Shown here: in pieces, positions 17,422 through 25,432 of the stretch | Position numbering within the stretch: position 1 is the stretch's first letter | Layout: each line of letters opens with the position of its first letter | DNA from: Phaeocystidibacter luteus | GTDB taxonomy: Bacteria; Bacteroidota; Bacteroidia; Flavobacteriales; Schleiferiaceae | Assembly (NCBI RefSeq): GCF_008933115.1 | Contig: NZ_WBVO01000011.1 | Coordinates: 44,483 to 108,482, forward strand | Direction of reading: 5' to 3' | DNA length: 64,000 nucleotides | Position numbers and translations under genes: made by a program | The notes under the pieces: generated by a model | The model's input: only the letters and a program-made list of their open reading frames with translations | Told to the model about the DNA's origin: nothing | Databases searched by the model: none

Positions 17422-18201
17422 TTAGTCTTGAGGCGAGTCGGCTAAAAGCTCCACAATCGAAGTCTCAAGGTGAGCCAAATCTTCTCTCGATTCAAAGTAC
17501 TCATCCATGCGCTCGTCGCCCATGTTCTGCATCGAGTACTCCGGCAAGTCTTCTATGAACATCATGGTCACGAAAGTGTCTATAAGTCGCTCTTTCATAC
17601 CGTGACTTAACTCGTATTTCTGCACAATGCTGTGTTCTAGTCCTATGTGCGTGATTTCATGAATGATGATGCTGGCTGGGTTTTTATACCTCACATACTC
17701 TCCTTCTTTGGAAGTTAAGAGCGTTATGATCCCCAAATCTGGATTATAGCCTCCACCTGTTCCGTAAAGGGTGAATTGGATTTGATACGTTTCATAGAGC
17801 TTGAAATCCCAATCCCATTCTGCGCTTGTGGATTCGATGTCGGCAATGAAGGTGTTCAATAAGTCAAGCTTATCTTCAACATCAGCCATGGCCAGACTGT
17901 AATCTTCTTCAGCGAATAATCCGTTCTCCAACAAAGTGTAGATGGCCGAATAATCCTCTTCGCCAAATGTGCCTTCCCTCGACTTTTCAATCAGCGAATC
18001 TATCAGGGAATCCTCCGGAAGTCGAATGTCGTAGCCATACCCCTCCAGGAATTCATACGTGTTGATGGTCATCCATATGGAGGCAGCTTCTTGATCAATA
18101 CTTGGCTGAACCAATTCAATCCTTGCGCGAGGTTCTGACTGTACGCATGCTAATGCCGAAAAAATGGCAATCAGAAGGAGGCTTGGTCGAAGAATATTCA
18201 T
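17422..18201 (-). CDS. Lipoprotein with a HEITH motif, possible metallopeptidase
   Basis: The 259-residue lipoprotein has a signal peptide ending in SALAC at residue 19. It contains IIHEITHIGLEHSIVQKYE near residue 185, which includes the zincin pattern HExxH; a glutamate a few residues on (GLEH) could be a further ligand. The sequence upstream is acidic and helical. No known peptidase family is clear, and HExxH occurs by chance in some non-enzymes, so enzymatic activity is only a possibility. The gene is convergent with the DUF6263-like copy 2 (14 bases apart) and 14 bases downstream of the serine-hydrolase gene. Confidence 0.6.
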   Translation of the reverse strand: MNILRPSLLLIAIFSALACVQSEPRARIELVQPSIDQEAASIWMTINTYEFLEGYGYDIRLPEDSLIDSLIEKSREGTFGEEDYSAIYTLLENGLFAEEDYSLAMADVEDKLDLLNTFIADIESTSAEWDWDFKLYETYQIQFTLYGTGGGYNPDLGIITLLTSKEGEYVRYKNPASIIIHEITHIGLEHSIVQKYELSHGMKERLIDTFVTMMFIEDLPEYSMQNMGDERMDEYFESREDLAHLETSIVELLADSPQD

Positions 18202-18215
18202 GCTGCCAGTTCGGT

Positions 18216-20321
18216 TTAGAGGTTTGTTTCGATGGCATCCGCTCTTGAAGAAGAGAGCTTGTTCCCGTCGAGATCAATGTTCACTTCCCAAACATACGTT
18301 GTGCAATCGAAAACATCATCGTTACAGTCCTGCGTTGTGCCTTTTATAACATATCCGCTCGGCGTAATTTCGGCTGTGTATGCGTAGTCGTTCATTTCTC
18401 GACCGTACGTGTTTTGCCATACAAGCTTTCCATTTTTGTCGGTCCTAATCACGAAAAAGTCATAGTTCCCCACGCCATACGAACTCGTCGAACCTACGAT
18501 GAGGTAACCGTCTTCCAAGGCAAAAACCGAATGCGCCTTGTCGTAACTCGTGCCGCCATATTGTTTCGACCATATTTCATTCCCATTCGGGTAATTTTCG
18601 GTTAGCAGGATATTAGAAGCGCTACCGTCAACCGCTCCTATGGTGGTGACAGAAATTGATCCGCGATCCGTGATGGCTGTTGGATGAAACTGCAGGTTGG
18701 TGCGCTTGTTGAATCGGTTGTTCAATGCGCGCCCTTTGGAAACAGTTAGTGCCACTACACGGTTGAATGCATCGCGCTCAATTTTCATGCGGTAATCGGC
18801 TATCATAAGGTCATGTTGATTGAACACGCTCACCTCACGGGCCTCGTCCCACTTAGGCATCTTCAACTTCAACTGTCCATCTTCTTGAAGAAGTTCAAAT
18901 TCTACGTCTAGCGAGGCACTTTCATAGATGCCAACCAGCCTGCTGTATTCTGTTGGCCGAGCTTCCTGTTCAGAGAGTTTTCGATAGAAAGTGGTGGTAC
19001 CATCGGTTTCGAACAAGACGGCTCCATTCTCCGCAAAGCCAATCTTCATGTTCACGTCGTAATACGGATGAAACAGATTCTCATCCTCACGATTCAATTC
19101 GATCCCATTGCTATTTCCGTTCTTCCACAGAATTCGCCCTTCTTCTTCTACAATGCGCATCAGCCTTCCAGAAGGAGAGTAGTACTGCGCGAAAAAGCTA
19201 GAGGTGAGGGGCTCGGTGGATAGGGTGTCCATGCCGTCTGCATAGTTAATCTCCAACTCAACATCTTTCAAATAAAGCTCGGCAACTTGATTCGCGACTC
19301 CCTCGGTCCATACGCTTCCGTTGTTCGATAATACTACTACGCTGAGGTTTTCTTCGGGGAATCGGTAGAATTGTGCTCCATATGAACCGGTTGACCCAGC
19401 GTGGTGGATGCACTTTCGATTGAATCTATCCGTGAGGAACAATCCGTAGCCGTAAGAATTCACTTCGCTGTTTGGGATCGTTTGCTGACTTTGAATCAGG
19501 AGTTCGTTGTTTGATGCATAGCTCTTCTGAATCATCTGTTCGTAGATCAGTTGATCGTGCAGCGTGGTAAATAAAAACCCTTCTCCAGCGGTGCTGGTCA
19601 TCATCGGATACTGAAGCCAGTCGGCACCTCCCCAGTTCGAATACGGTAAAGCCAGATTCGGGATAATGCGCATATAGCTTTTCGGGAATGCGGTATTCGT
19701 CATTCCCAGGTCTTCGAAGAACTGTGTAGCGTATGCATGGAATTCTTCACCGGTAACCTCCTCAATAATCAATGCAAGTAGGACATATCCAGAGTTAGAA
19801 TAGGAGTAGCGAGACCCTGGTTCAAAGGCGAGATTGCTCTGCTTCCTATGAAACTCTAGCACATCTCGATTGTCTAAGCCCTCTCGTCGCCACCACGGGT
19901 TTTGCTGGATTCCCATCATGTCGCAATAATCACGAACGCCGGAAGTGTGGTTTAGGAGATGTCTGATTCTGATAGTGTCCGCCACATTGGGGTAGAGCTC
20001 TGGCAAATACTTCCGGATGTCGTTCTCTAAGCTAAGCTGACCTTTCTGTGCTAGGTCGAGCACCATAAGTGCCGTGTATTGTTTGGCGTTGGAAGCGATA
20101 TTGGTGCGTGAGGTTTCATGGGCAGGCACGTTATGTTGCAGGTCGGCGAATCCGCGAATGCGTTCATAAACGATTTCGCCATCGTGTACGACTCCCACAA
20201 AAAGTGCGGGATCGTCTTCCGCAACCTCGGCTTGCATGATTGAGTCAATCGTTGCGCGATAATCTTGACCTGAAGACAGGAGAGAAAGGCAAAATCCTAA
20301 TGTGGCAAGTATGTGTTTCAT
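18216..20321 (-). CDS. Secreted serine hydrolase (beta-lactamase/PBP-like) with C-terminal repeat extension
   Basis: The start is the ATG at 20321, which begins a signal peptide (MKHILATLGFCLSLLSSG). The upstream ATG at 20375 would add 18 charged residues. The N-terminal 360 residues are a class C beta-lactamase or penicillin-binding-protein-like serine hydrolase: SxxK as SNAK (Ser77, Lys80), YSN at 174-176, and a later HHAGSTGSYG as the third motif. A beta-rich middle domain follows. The last 100 or so residues resemble the start of a propeller (YGGTSYDKAHSVFALEDG, ending GYVIKGTTQDCN). Substrate unknown; family members act as esterases, peptidases or PBPs. Confidence 0.8.
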   Translation of the reverse strand: MKHILATLGFCLSLLSSGQDYRATIDSIMQAEVAEDDPALFVGVVHDGEIVYERIRGFADLQHNVPAHETSRTNIASNAKQYTALMVLDLAQKGQLSLENDIRKYLPELYPNVADTIRIRHLLNHTSGVRDYCDMMGIQQNPWWRREGLDNRDVLEFHRKQSNLAFEPGSRYSYSNSGYVLLALIIEEVTGEEFHAYATQFFEDLGMTNTAFPKSYMRIIPNLALPYSNWGGADWLQYPMMTSTAGEGFLFTTLHDQLIYEQMIQKSYASNNELLIQSQQTIPNSEVNSYGYGLFLTDRFNRKCIHHAGSTGSYGAQFYRFPEENLSVVVLSNNGSVWTEGVANQVAELYLKDVELEINYADGMDTLSTEPLTSSFFAQYYSPSGRLMRIVEEEGRILWKNGNSNGIELNREDENLFHPYYDVNMKIGFAENGAVLFETDGTTTFYRKLSEQEARPTEYSRLVGIYESASLDVEFELLQEDGQLKLKMPKWDEAREVSVFNQHDLMIADYRMKIERDAFNRVVALTVSKGRALNNRFNKRTNLQFHPTAITDRGSISVTTIGAVDGSASNILLTENYPNGNEIWSKQYGGTSYDKAHSVFALEDGYLIVGSTSSYGVGNYDFFVIRTDKNGKLVWQNTYGREMNDYAYTAEITPSGYVIKGTTQDCNDDVFDCTTYVWEVNIDLDGNKLSSSRADAIETNL

Positions 20322-20400
20322 CGGGTTTTTCGATTTGAAGGTTTGATGGCAAATATCCAGTTGATGGACCTTCACGTCGCTTCAAATCATGATTTGAGAC

Positions 20401-21627
20401 CTAGTTTTTGTTTGTTCGATTCAAGAATTCCATCGGTGAAATCCCACAGTGTTTTTTGAAGGCTCGGTTGAACGTAGCCTTGCTGTTGAATCCACAATCA
20501 ATTGCAATTCCGAGCAACGTATGGTTCAAATGCTCCTGGGCTTCGAGTTTGGCTTTTACCGCTTCTACACGGTATGCATTCACGTAATCATTGAAGTTCA
20601 TTCCAAAACCTTGGTTGACTACCTCGGACACACTTTTGGTGGTTGTGTTTAAGCTTTCGGCAACATCGGTGAGTGTCAGTCGAGGGTTTTGGTAGAGTTT
20701 CGACTCCTTCATTTCATTCGATAGCTGCTCTTTCAGTGTATCCAAATCATTGCGTGCCGAGTCGATTTTGGTGGGTTGATCGATGTTGGATGCGTTAGCA
20801 GCGCCAGTTTCAATATCCGCCGCAGGCGAAATTTCATCGTGAAACACATTGTACACGCGGATACCCGATTCCGACATAGTAATGAATTGAACTACGTTGC
20901 TGTATCCGGCAATGGCCACGTATGTGAATACAAGAGAGAAGGCGAAGTAGTACCAAAACTGACTTCCAAACTGACCCCAATCCGGGTTGAAGATGAAAAA
21001 GAGTATTCTGAGAACGAGAAGGCAAAGGAACGCGAGCATGAAATTCCTGACCCATTTGAAGAGTATGGAATCAGCATAACTAACCTCTTCATTGATGCGC
21101 GTCTTGTACACGGAGTAATGCCGTAGGCTCAAGATGAGGTAGGCAATCATGGAGAGAAGTCCGGTGACTTGATACCAATCTGCAAGATCTTTATCGCGAC
21201 CATCAGCGTAGAAGTAGTAATCATCCATCACGAAGACATCTGTCACGAAGACGATCAGGCTGTAAAGTCCGTATAAAACAGCGGGAATAAAGTGCAGCCG
21301 ATCAGATTTTTGCAGTTTGAATTGATGATTCAGCAAGGCCTTTGTGTAGAAGAAGACCACAGGTCCGATCAGAAAAACCTGCATGAAAGGGACGAAGAAC
21401 AGGAAGGCTCTAGTGCTTCCATCGCCATACCATCCGGCGTAACCAAACATGTGTGGGGAGATGTAGAAGATACAGAGTAGGAGAAGGAGGGCGAGCCATT
21501 TTCCGGCGGCGTAATTCCTTCTGCTTCCCAAAATCATGCTCAGTATGCTGAATACCAGACCCACACAAAAGAAGAGCAAAAGCGCAGAGCTCTTTTCATT
21601 AAAACTAAATCGGAGAAAATCTTCCAA
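20401..21627 (-). CDS. Membrane-anchored AraC-family transcriptional regulator
   Basis: The 408-residue protein has about seven N-terminal membrane helices followed by a C-terminal AraC-type double helix-turn-helix domain. Its landmarks are LTLTDVAESLNTTTKSVSE, then GIAIDCGFNSKATFNRAFKKHC and GISPMEFL. The only start before the first helix is a TTG at 21627 (MEDFLRFSFNEKSSALLLFF); the next in-frame ATG is inside the first membrane helix, so the TTG is chosen. Such proteins sense an unknown signal through the membrane part. The adjacent downstream serine-hydrolase gene (80 bases away, same strand) is a plausible target. Confidence 0.8.
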   Translation of the reverse strand: MEDFLRFSFNEKSSALLLFFCVGLVFSILSMILGSRRNYAAGKWLALLLLLCIFYISPHMFGYAGWYGDGSTRAFLFFVPFMQVFLIGPVVFFYTKALLNHQFKLQKSDRLHFIPAVLYGLYSLIVFVTDVFVMDDYYFYADGRDKDLADWYQVTGLLSMIAYLILSLRHYSVYKTRINEEVSYADSILFKWVRNFMLAFLCLLVLRILFFIFNPDWGQFGSQFWYYFAFSLVFTYVAIAGYSNVVQFITMSESGIRVYNVFHDEISPAADIETGAANASNIDQPTKIDSARNDLDTLKEQLSNEMKESKLYQNPRLTLTDVAESLNTTTKSVSEVVNQGFGMNFNDYVNAYRVEAVKAKLEAQEHLNHTLLGIAIDCGFNSKATFNRAFKKHCGISPMEFLNRTNKN

Positions 21628-21730
21628 CGGATGAAAGGGTGTTTGGTGGCGTAGTAGCAGGTTCGATGAAGATAATCATTCTGATTTTCAGTCAATGATG
21701 CTTTAACATGTTCTCTGGTTTCAATCTGCT

Positions 21731-21757
21731 TTGGAATCCTTCACGTCGTTATCTTTG
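21731..21757 (+). promoter_or_regulatory. Putative promoter of apbE, very close to the start codon
   Basis: TATCTTTG at 21750-21757 matches TAnnTTTG, and a TTG at 21731-21733 (16-base spacer, as at nqrA) could be the upstream element. Only five bases separate the box from the apbE ATG, so transcription would start at or inside the ATG: a leaderless transcript, or use of the in-frame ATG at 21772. Confidence 0.45.
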
Positions 21758-21762
21758 TCCAC

Positions 21763-22773
21763 ATGAAATGGATGCGACTACTTTCTCTATGGGTGATTAT
21801 CTCTGTCTTGGTAAGCTGTGGAAATGGCGAGAATGAAATGTTTCTCCGCATAAATAAAGGCCCAGCACAGGGATCAACCTACAGCATTTCTTACCAGGTT
21901 CCCACGGGTGTAGATTATCAGCGCAGCATCGATTCTATCCTTTTTGATATTGATAGAAGCCTGTCTGCCTGGAATCCGAAGAGCACGCTTTCCAAGTTCA
22001 ATAAGGGGGAGTTGGACTCTACGCTAGATGCGCATTTCATGCACACCATGGTTCGAAGCAAGGCCATTGCGCGAGAGACGGATGGCGCTTTTGACATGAC
22101 GATTGGCCCCATCGTGAACCTCTGGGGTTTTGGTGCCGAAAACCGTTCTGAGATTGATTCCGCCATGGTCGATTCCACGCTCACAGTTGTGGGATGGCAG
22201 AAGCTTCAGATTGAGAAAAGTGGAAGGTATGTTCGTCCAGACGGATTGAAGGTTGACGTTAACGCTATTGCCCAAGGGTACACAGTGGACGTAATTGCGA
22301 ACTTCCTGGATTCTAAGAATGTGACGGATTACCTCATTGAGGTAGGAGGTGAAATGCGTGCCCGCGGAGTGAACTTGAGAGGTGAACCTTGGGTGGTGGG
22401 TATCGACAAGCCTAGCGAGGAGATTCAACAGGAGCGATTCCAGGTCATTATAGGGTTGGATAGCGCTTCGTTGGCTACTTCTGGTAATTACCGCAAGTTT
22501 TGGGTAGATGAAGAAACAGGTGTGAAGTACAGCCACACGATTGATCCATCTACGGGCTATCCCGTTCGAGATCGACTCTTGAGCGTTTCCATTATTGCCG
22601 CTGACTGCGAGCGTGCGGATGCCATAGCCACAGCTTGTATGGTAATGGGATTGGACAAGGCGCGCAGGTTCGTGGAGAATACGGATGACATCGAAGGGTA
22701 CTTCGTGTACTCGGGACTTTCTGGCGAATGGGAAGTATGGAGGTCGGCTGGATTCCAGAAAATGGAGAAGTAG
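21763..22773 (+). CDS. apbE: FAD:protein FMN transferase (flavinylates NqrB and NqrC)
   Basis: ApbE transfers FMN from FAD onto a threonine of the SGxT motif of target proteins, here most likely NqrB Thr216 and NqrC Thr204 in the nqr operon. The 336-residue lipoprotein (lipobox LVSC, Cys19) has the family landmarks AQGSTYSISY, SLSAWNPKSTLSKFN, GPIVNLWGFG, VDVNAIAQGYTVD and IEVGGEMRARG. The C-terminal YSHTIDPSTGYPV and ADAIATACMVMG are also characteristic. It lies on its own and is convergent with yjdM, 8 bases apart. Confidence 0.93.
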   Translation: MKWMRLLSLWVIISVLVSCGNGENEMFLRINKGPAQGSTYSISYQVPTGVDYQRSIDSILFDIDRSLSAWNPKSTLSKFNKGELDSTLDAHFMHTMVRSKAIARETDGAFDMTIGPIVNLWGFGAENRSEIDSAMVDSTLTVVGWQKLQIEKSGRYVRPDGLKVDVNAIAQGYTVDVIANFLDSKNVTDYLIEVGGEMRARGVNLRGEPWVVGIDKPSEEIQQERFQVIIGLDSASLATSGNYRKFWVDEETGVKYSHTIDPSTGYPVRDRLLSVSIIAADCERADAIATACMVMGLDKARRFVENTDDIEGYFVYSGLSGEWEVWRSAGFQKMEK

Positions 22774-22780
22774 ATCGGAC

Positions 22781-23122
22781 TTACGCCTTCTTCACAAACT
22801 CCGACTTCAAGGCCATAGCGCCAAAGCCATCTATCTTGCAATCGATGTTGTGATCCCCGTCGGTGAGGCGAATATTCTTCACCTTGGTTCCTGCTTTAAC
22901 GGGACCAGATGCTCCTTTTACGGGTAGGTTTTTCAGAACCACGACAGTATCTCCATCTTCAAGTCGATTGCCGTTGGCGTCTTTTACCACTAGACCCGAC
23001 TCTTCCTCAATGTTTGGGTTCCATTCGTGTCCGCAATCCGGACAGGTAAGAACTTCGCCGCCGGTGGAGTAGGCATAGGGTGAATCGCATTCCGGGCAAG
23101 GGGGAGTAGTGTTTTCGCTCAT
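22781..23122 (-). CDS. yjdM: YjdM-family zinc-ribbon protein (formerly PhnA)
   Basis: The start at 23122 ([16 protein letters not shown]) is chosen; the longer frame to 23182 adds residues unlike the family and runs into a terminator. The 113-residue protein has the N-terminal zinc ribbon CPECDSPY and [10 protein letters not shown], and the C-terminal [21 protein letters not shown] and [10 protein letters not shown], like YjdM. The old name PhnA (alkylphosphonate uptake) has no support as a function. Confidence 0.9.
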   Translation of the reverse strand: MSENTTPPCPECDSPYAYSTGGEVLTCPDCGHEWNPNIEEESGLVVKDANGNRLEDGDTVVVLKNLPVKGASGPVKAGTKVKNIRLTDGDHNIDCKIDGFGAMALKSEFVKKA

Positions 23123-23126
23123 TTGG

Positions 23127-23134
23127 CAAAAGTA
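23127..23134 (-). promoter_or_regulatory. Putative -7 promoter box of yjdM
   Basis: On the minus strand the octamer reads TACTTTTG, an exact TAnnTTTG match, ending only four bases before the yjdM ATG. A clear upstream element is not seen. Leaderless transcription would follow if the box is used. Confidence 0.4.
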
Positions 23135-23155
23135 CTCCAATTGGGAGGAAGGAAT

Positions 23156-23186
23156 AAAAAAAAGCGGCGACCAAATGGCCACCGCT
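23156..23186 (-). terminator. Terminator of the secreted CBM-domain gene
   Basis: On the minus strand AGCGGTGGCC and GGTCGCCGCT pair over 10 bp (two wobbles) around the loop ATTT and are followed by eight T residues. It lies 27 bases past the stop codon at 23213. Confidence 0.82.
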
Positions 23187-23212
23187 CTTTGATTGCAAAA
23201 AGTACACTTTGC

Positions 23213-25246
23213 TTAGTGTGCAATCAGCACTCTCTCAGCATGAGTAAACTGTCCGTTTGAGATTCGCACAAAGTAAATCCCGTTAGGTGCTTCAGTAAGG
23301 TCCACGACTTCCTTAAGAGCATTGGATGATTTACTTGACTCATAGACAGTTTGTCCTTGAATGTTTACAACTTGAATGTCGATGTCGTTGTAGCTGTCGA
23401 AATTCGCATCAACGAAGATCAAGCCGTTAGAAGGGTTTGGAGTGATAGAGATGAGGTTAGCCCAGTCGGACTCATCGATGCCGATGCTCTCACAATCTGA
23501 ACACTCTTCCCAGCAAACTACTGGCAATGTGGTGTCTGCACTTGGAACGAAGTAACGGTTCACGAAAGTGTTTCCGCCGTCGATCACAGTGATTGTGCAC
23601 GGGTCGCCAGAAGTCAATGTTTCGTCTACAGTCCATCCGTCAAGCGTGAACTTGTACTCGATGGTATCGGTAGGAACGTTGATGGTGATTTCGTAGATAG
23701 AATCCATGTTGGCGTCTGTCATCACTGCGCAGTTACCGCACCAGTTGTTGAAAGTACCGTTGATGTTTACTTCGGTATAAGAACCAGAGTAGTTAGATAG
23801 GTCTACTTGGAAAGTAACGTTTGCACTCACTGGAGCTCCAGTACATGTTGCGCAAGACTCCCAGCAAACGGCTTCGAGAACGGTATCAGCAGTCACGTAC
23901 ATGAAACGGTTTGTGAAGTTGCCGTTTGTCTTAGTACAAGGTGAGCCAGGGCTCAATGATTCTTGTCCGGCCCAGTTGTCGTAAGAGAACTTGTACTCGA
24001 TAGAGTCAGCCATGATAGGCACTGTAAGCTCCCAGATGTCATCCCCATCAGGGTCAGCAAGTGGAGCACAGTTACCGCACCAGTTGTTGAATTCACCGTT
24101 AACTTCTGGAGTGGTGTAAGACCCAGTATATGTGCTCATGTCCACACGGAAAGTCACGTTGTACGTTCCTGGAGGATTAGCGCTGCTCATCATTACGTCG
24201 TCGCAGTAGTAGGTTTTCAAGCCTGCCGTAGCTCCGTCTACACCAAAGTTGTAGAAAATCGAAAGCTTGTTGTACGTAGTCGCAAAGTTAATAGGAGCTG
24301 TTCCAGCTGCTTGGTTAGCGAAATCGAAGGTCATGATCTGCCATCCGTTCGCTACAGTAGTTGTGTCTACGGTTTCAACAGATTTTGTAGGGTCGGTTAC
24401 GTCCTCTGCTTTGAGGCGTACTTCAATACCTGCATCTGGTGACCAAACACGAACCGTCATTGTGGTGTTTCCCGCTGCGAATGGAATAGGTGAAGCAAGA
24501 CCAGAACCAGCGCCGAGTGTTGTACCGGCCCAAGTTTGAGCACCTGCAGTCTTTTGAGACTCAAGTACCATGTTGCTTGCGTTCGTAGGGTCAACTACAA
24601 CTTGAGAAGCGTTACCGCCAAAGTCGGAAACCGTGTAGTTCGTAGTAGTTCCTTCCCAATTGATAGGGAGTGCGATTTGAGCTAGACTAGAACCGGCGCC
24701 CATGCGTACGCTATCGGCATAGTAGGTTTGAGTCGCAGCAGGAACTGTATTAAAGTTGTAGAAGATCGACAGCATGTCGTATGTATTCGAAGTATTCAAT
24801 GCGGCAGTACCCGGGGCTTGATTGCTGAAATCAAAAGCGAGTGTTTGCCAACCACCGGCAACGGTAGTCATCGCATCGGTTTCCACTGTAATAGTGTTGT
24901 TGGTGTGGTCTTCGGCCTTGAGGCGAACCGTTACACCTGAATCCGCTGACCATACATCTACGAGAATAACCGTGCTAGAAGCAAAAGGAATTGCAGTGGC
25001 AAGGCCGTTCGATGTACTGAGCGTTGTTCCAGCCCAAGTTTGAGCTGTGTTTGGCTTGTCTGTTTTCAAGACGGTGTTCGACATGTTGTTCGGATCCGCT
25101 TGAACAGTTGAAAGTGCTCCACCGAAATCCGTAACAGTGTAATCGGTAGTACTTCCTTCCCAATCGATAGGGAGGTCAATCTGATTTAGCTGTGCGTGAG
25201 CCAAACCGAATGACAACATCAAAATTAAAATGTAATACTTCTTCAT
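23213..25246 (-). CDS. T9SS-secreted protein with duplicated carbohydrate-binding-like modules
   Basis: The 677-residue protein has a signal peptide (MKKYYILILMLSFGLAHA). Residues 21-182 and 188-352 are two copies of a module (IDLPIDWEGSTTDYTV; WAGTTL; the VRLKAED core; ending YYADSV or YYCDDV) like those attached to marine laminarinases. Residues 361-469 and 474-585 are two CBM48-like modules (GEFNNWCGNC, EYKFSYDNW; GTFNNWCGNC, EYKFTLDGW). A C-terminal T9SS sorting domain (ITPNPSNGLIFV to the end) follows from about 600. No catalytic domain is seen, so it is likely an extracellular glycan-binding protein. It is divergent from the glucan operon and probably shares its regulatory region. Confidence 0.75.
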   Translation of the reverse strand: MKKYYILILMLSFGLAHAQLNQIDLPIDWEGSTTDYTVTDFGGALSTVQADPNNMSNTVLKTDKPNTAQTWAGTTLSTSNGLATAIPFASSTVILVDVWSADSGVTVRLKAEDHTNNTITVETDAMTTVAGGWQTLAFDFSNQAPGTAALNTSNTYDMLSIFYNFNTVPAATQTYYADSVRMGAGSSLAQIALPINWEGTTTNYTVSDFGGNASQVVVDPTNASNMVLESQKTAGAQTWAGTTLGAGSGLASPIPFAAGNTTMTVRVWSPDAGIEVRLKAEDVTDPTKSVETVDTTTVANGWQIMTFDFANQAAGTAPINFATTYNKLSIFYNFGVDGATAGLKTYYCDDVMMSSANPPGTYNVTFRVDMSTYTGSYTTPEVNGEFNNWCGNCAPLADPDGDDIWELTVPIMADSIEYKFSYDNWAGQESLSPGSPCTKTNGNFTNRFMYVTADTVLEAVCWESCATCTGAPVSANVTFQVDLSNYSGSYTEVNINGTFNNWCGNCAVMTDANMDSIYEITINVPTDTIEYKFTLDGWTVDETLTSGDPCTITVIDGGNTFVNRYFVPSADTTLPVVCWEECSDCESIGIDESDWANLISITPNPSNGLIFVDANFDSYNDIDIQVVNIQGQTVYESSKSSNALKEVVDLTEAPNGIYFVRISNGQFTHAERVLIAH
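24191..25186 (-). repeat. Two tandem copies of a ~160-residue module inside the secreted CBM protein gene
   Basis: Copy A is encoded by 24701-25186 and copy B by 24191-24685. At the protein level both share WEGxTTxYTVxDFGG, QTWAGTTL, VRLKAED and GWQ-(x)-FDF. The duplication is at module level and is not a CRISPR or mobile element. Confidence 0.7.
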
Positions 25247-25265
25247 GAGTCTTGAATTTGAATTC

Positions 25266-25297
25266 CAAATATATAGACCTTTTGGTGATTAAAACAA
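25266..25297 (-). promoter_or_regulatory. Putative promoter of the secreted CBM-domain gene
   Basis: The minus strand reads TATATTTG at 25273-25266, an exact TAnnTTTG box, with TTG 21 bases upstream (25297-25295). The predicted leader before the ATG at 25246 is short, about 13 bases. It mirrors the promoter of the divergent regulator gene. Confidence 0.6.
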
Positions 25298-25335
25298 TAA
25301 GACGTGTGAAAATTACACTTGCAACTTTTTATAAT

Positions 25336-25348
25336 ACTGATTATCAGT
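25336..25348. promoter_or_regulatory. Palindrome between divergent promoters, candidate operator
   Basis: ACTGATTATCAGT is a perfect 6-bp inverted repeat around a single T. It lies between the two -33 elements and upstream of both, where a regulator such as the adjacent Nudix-fold protein could act on both genes. Function is inferred only. Confidence 0.35.
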
Positions 25349-25375
25349 GGAATAAAATTTAAATACTTATAGTCA

Positions 25376-25408
25376 TTTGTACAATTAGTTCAAATTCCTA
25401 TATATTTG
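25376..25408 (+). promoter_or_regulatory. Putative promoter of the glucan operon
   Basis: TTTG at 25376-25379 and TATATTTG at 25401-25408 are separated by 21 bases, an exact match to the Bacteroidota pattern. The ATG at 25433 lies about 24 bases after the box. This rules out the TTG at 25406 as a start codon because it is inside the box. Confidence 0.65.
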
Positions 25409-25432
25409 AAACCTACTCAAGCACGTGATGTT

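Noticed and set aside
20401..21627. The membrane-anchored regulator as a sensor histidine kinase
   Set aside because: There is no H-box or ATP-binding domain, and the C-terminus is an AraC-type DNA-binding domain.
22781..23122. YjdM as a phosphonoacetate hydrolase or phosphonate enzyme
   Set aside because: The PhnA name is historical, and no phosphonate genes or catalytic motifs are nearby.
24191..25186. The repeated DNA of the CBM protein as a CRISPR or insertion element
   Set aside because: Repeat units are long, in frame and diverged, so they are duplicated protein modules.
25406..25432. TTG start of the regulator gene upstream of the ATG at 25433
   Set aside because: The TTG lies inside the -7 promoter box TATATTTG, so it would be upstream of the transcription start.
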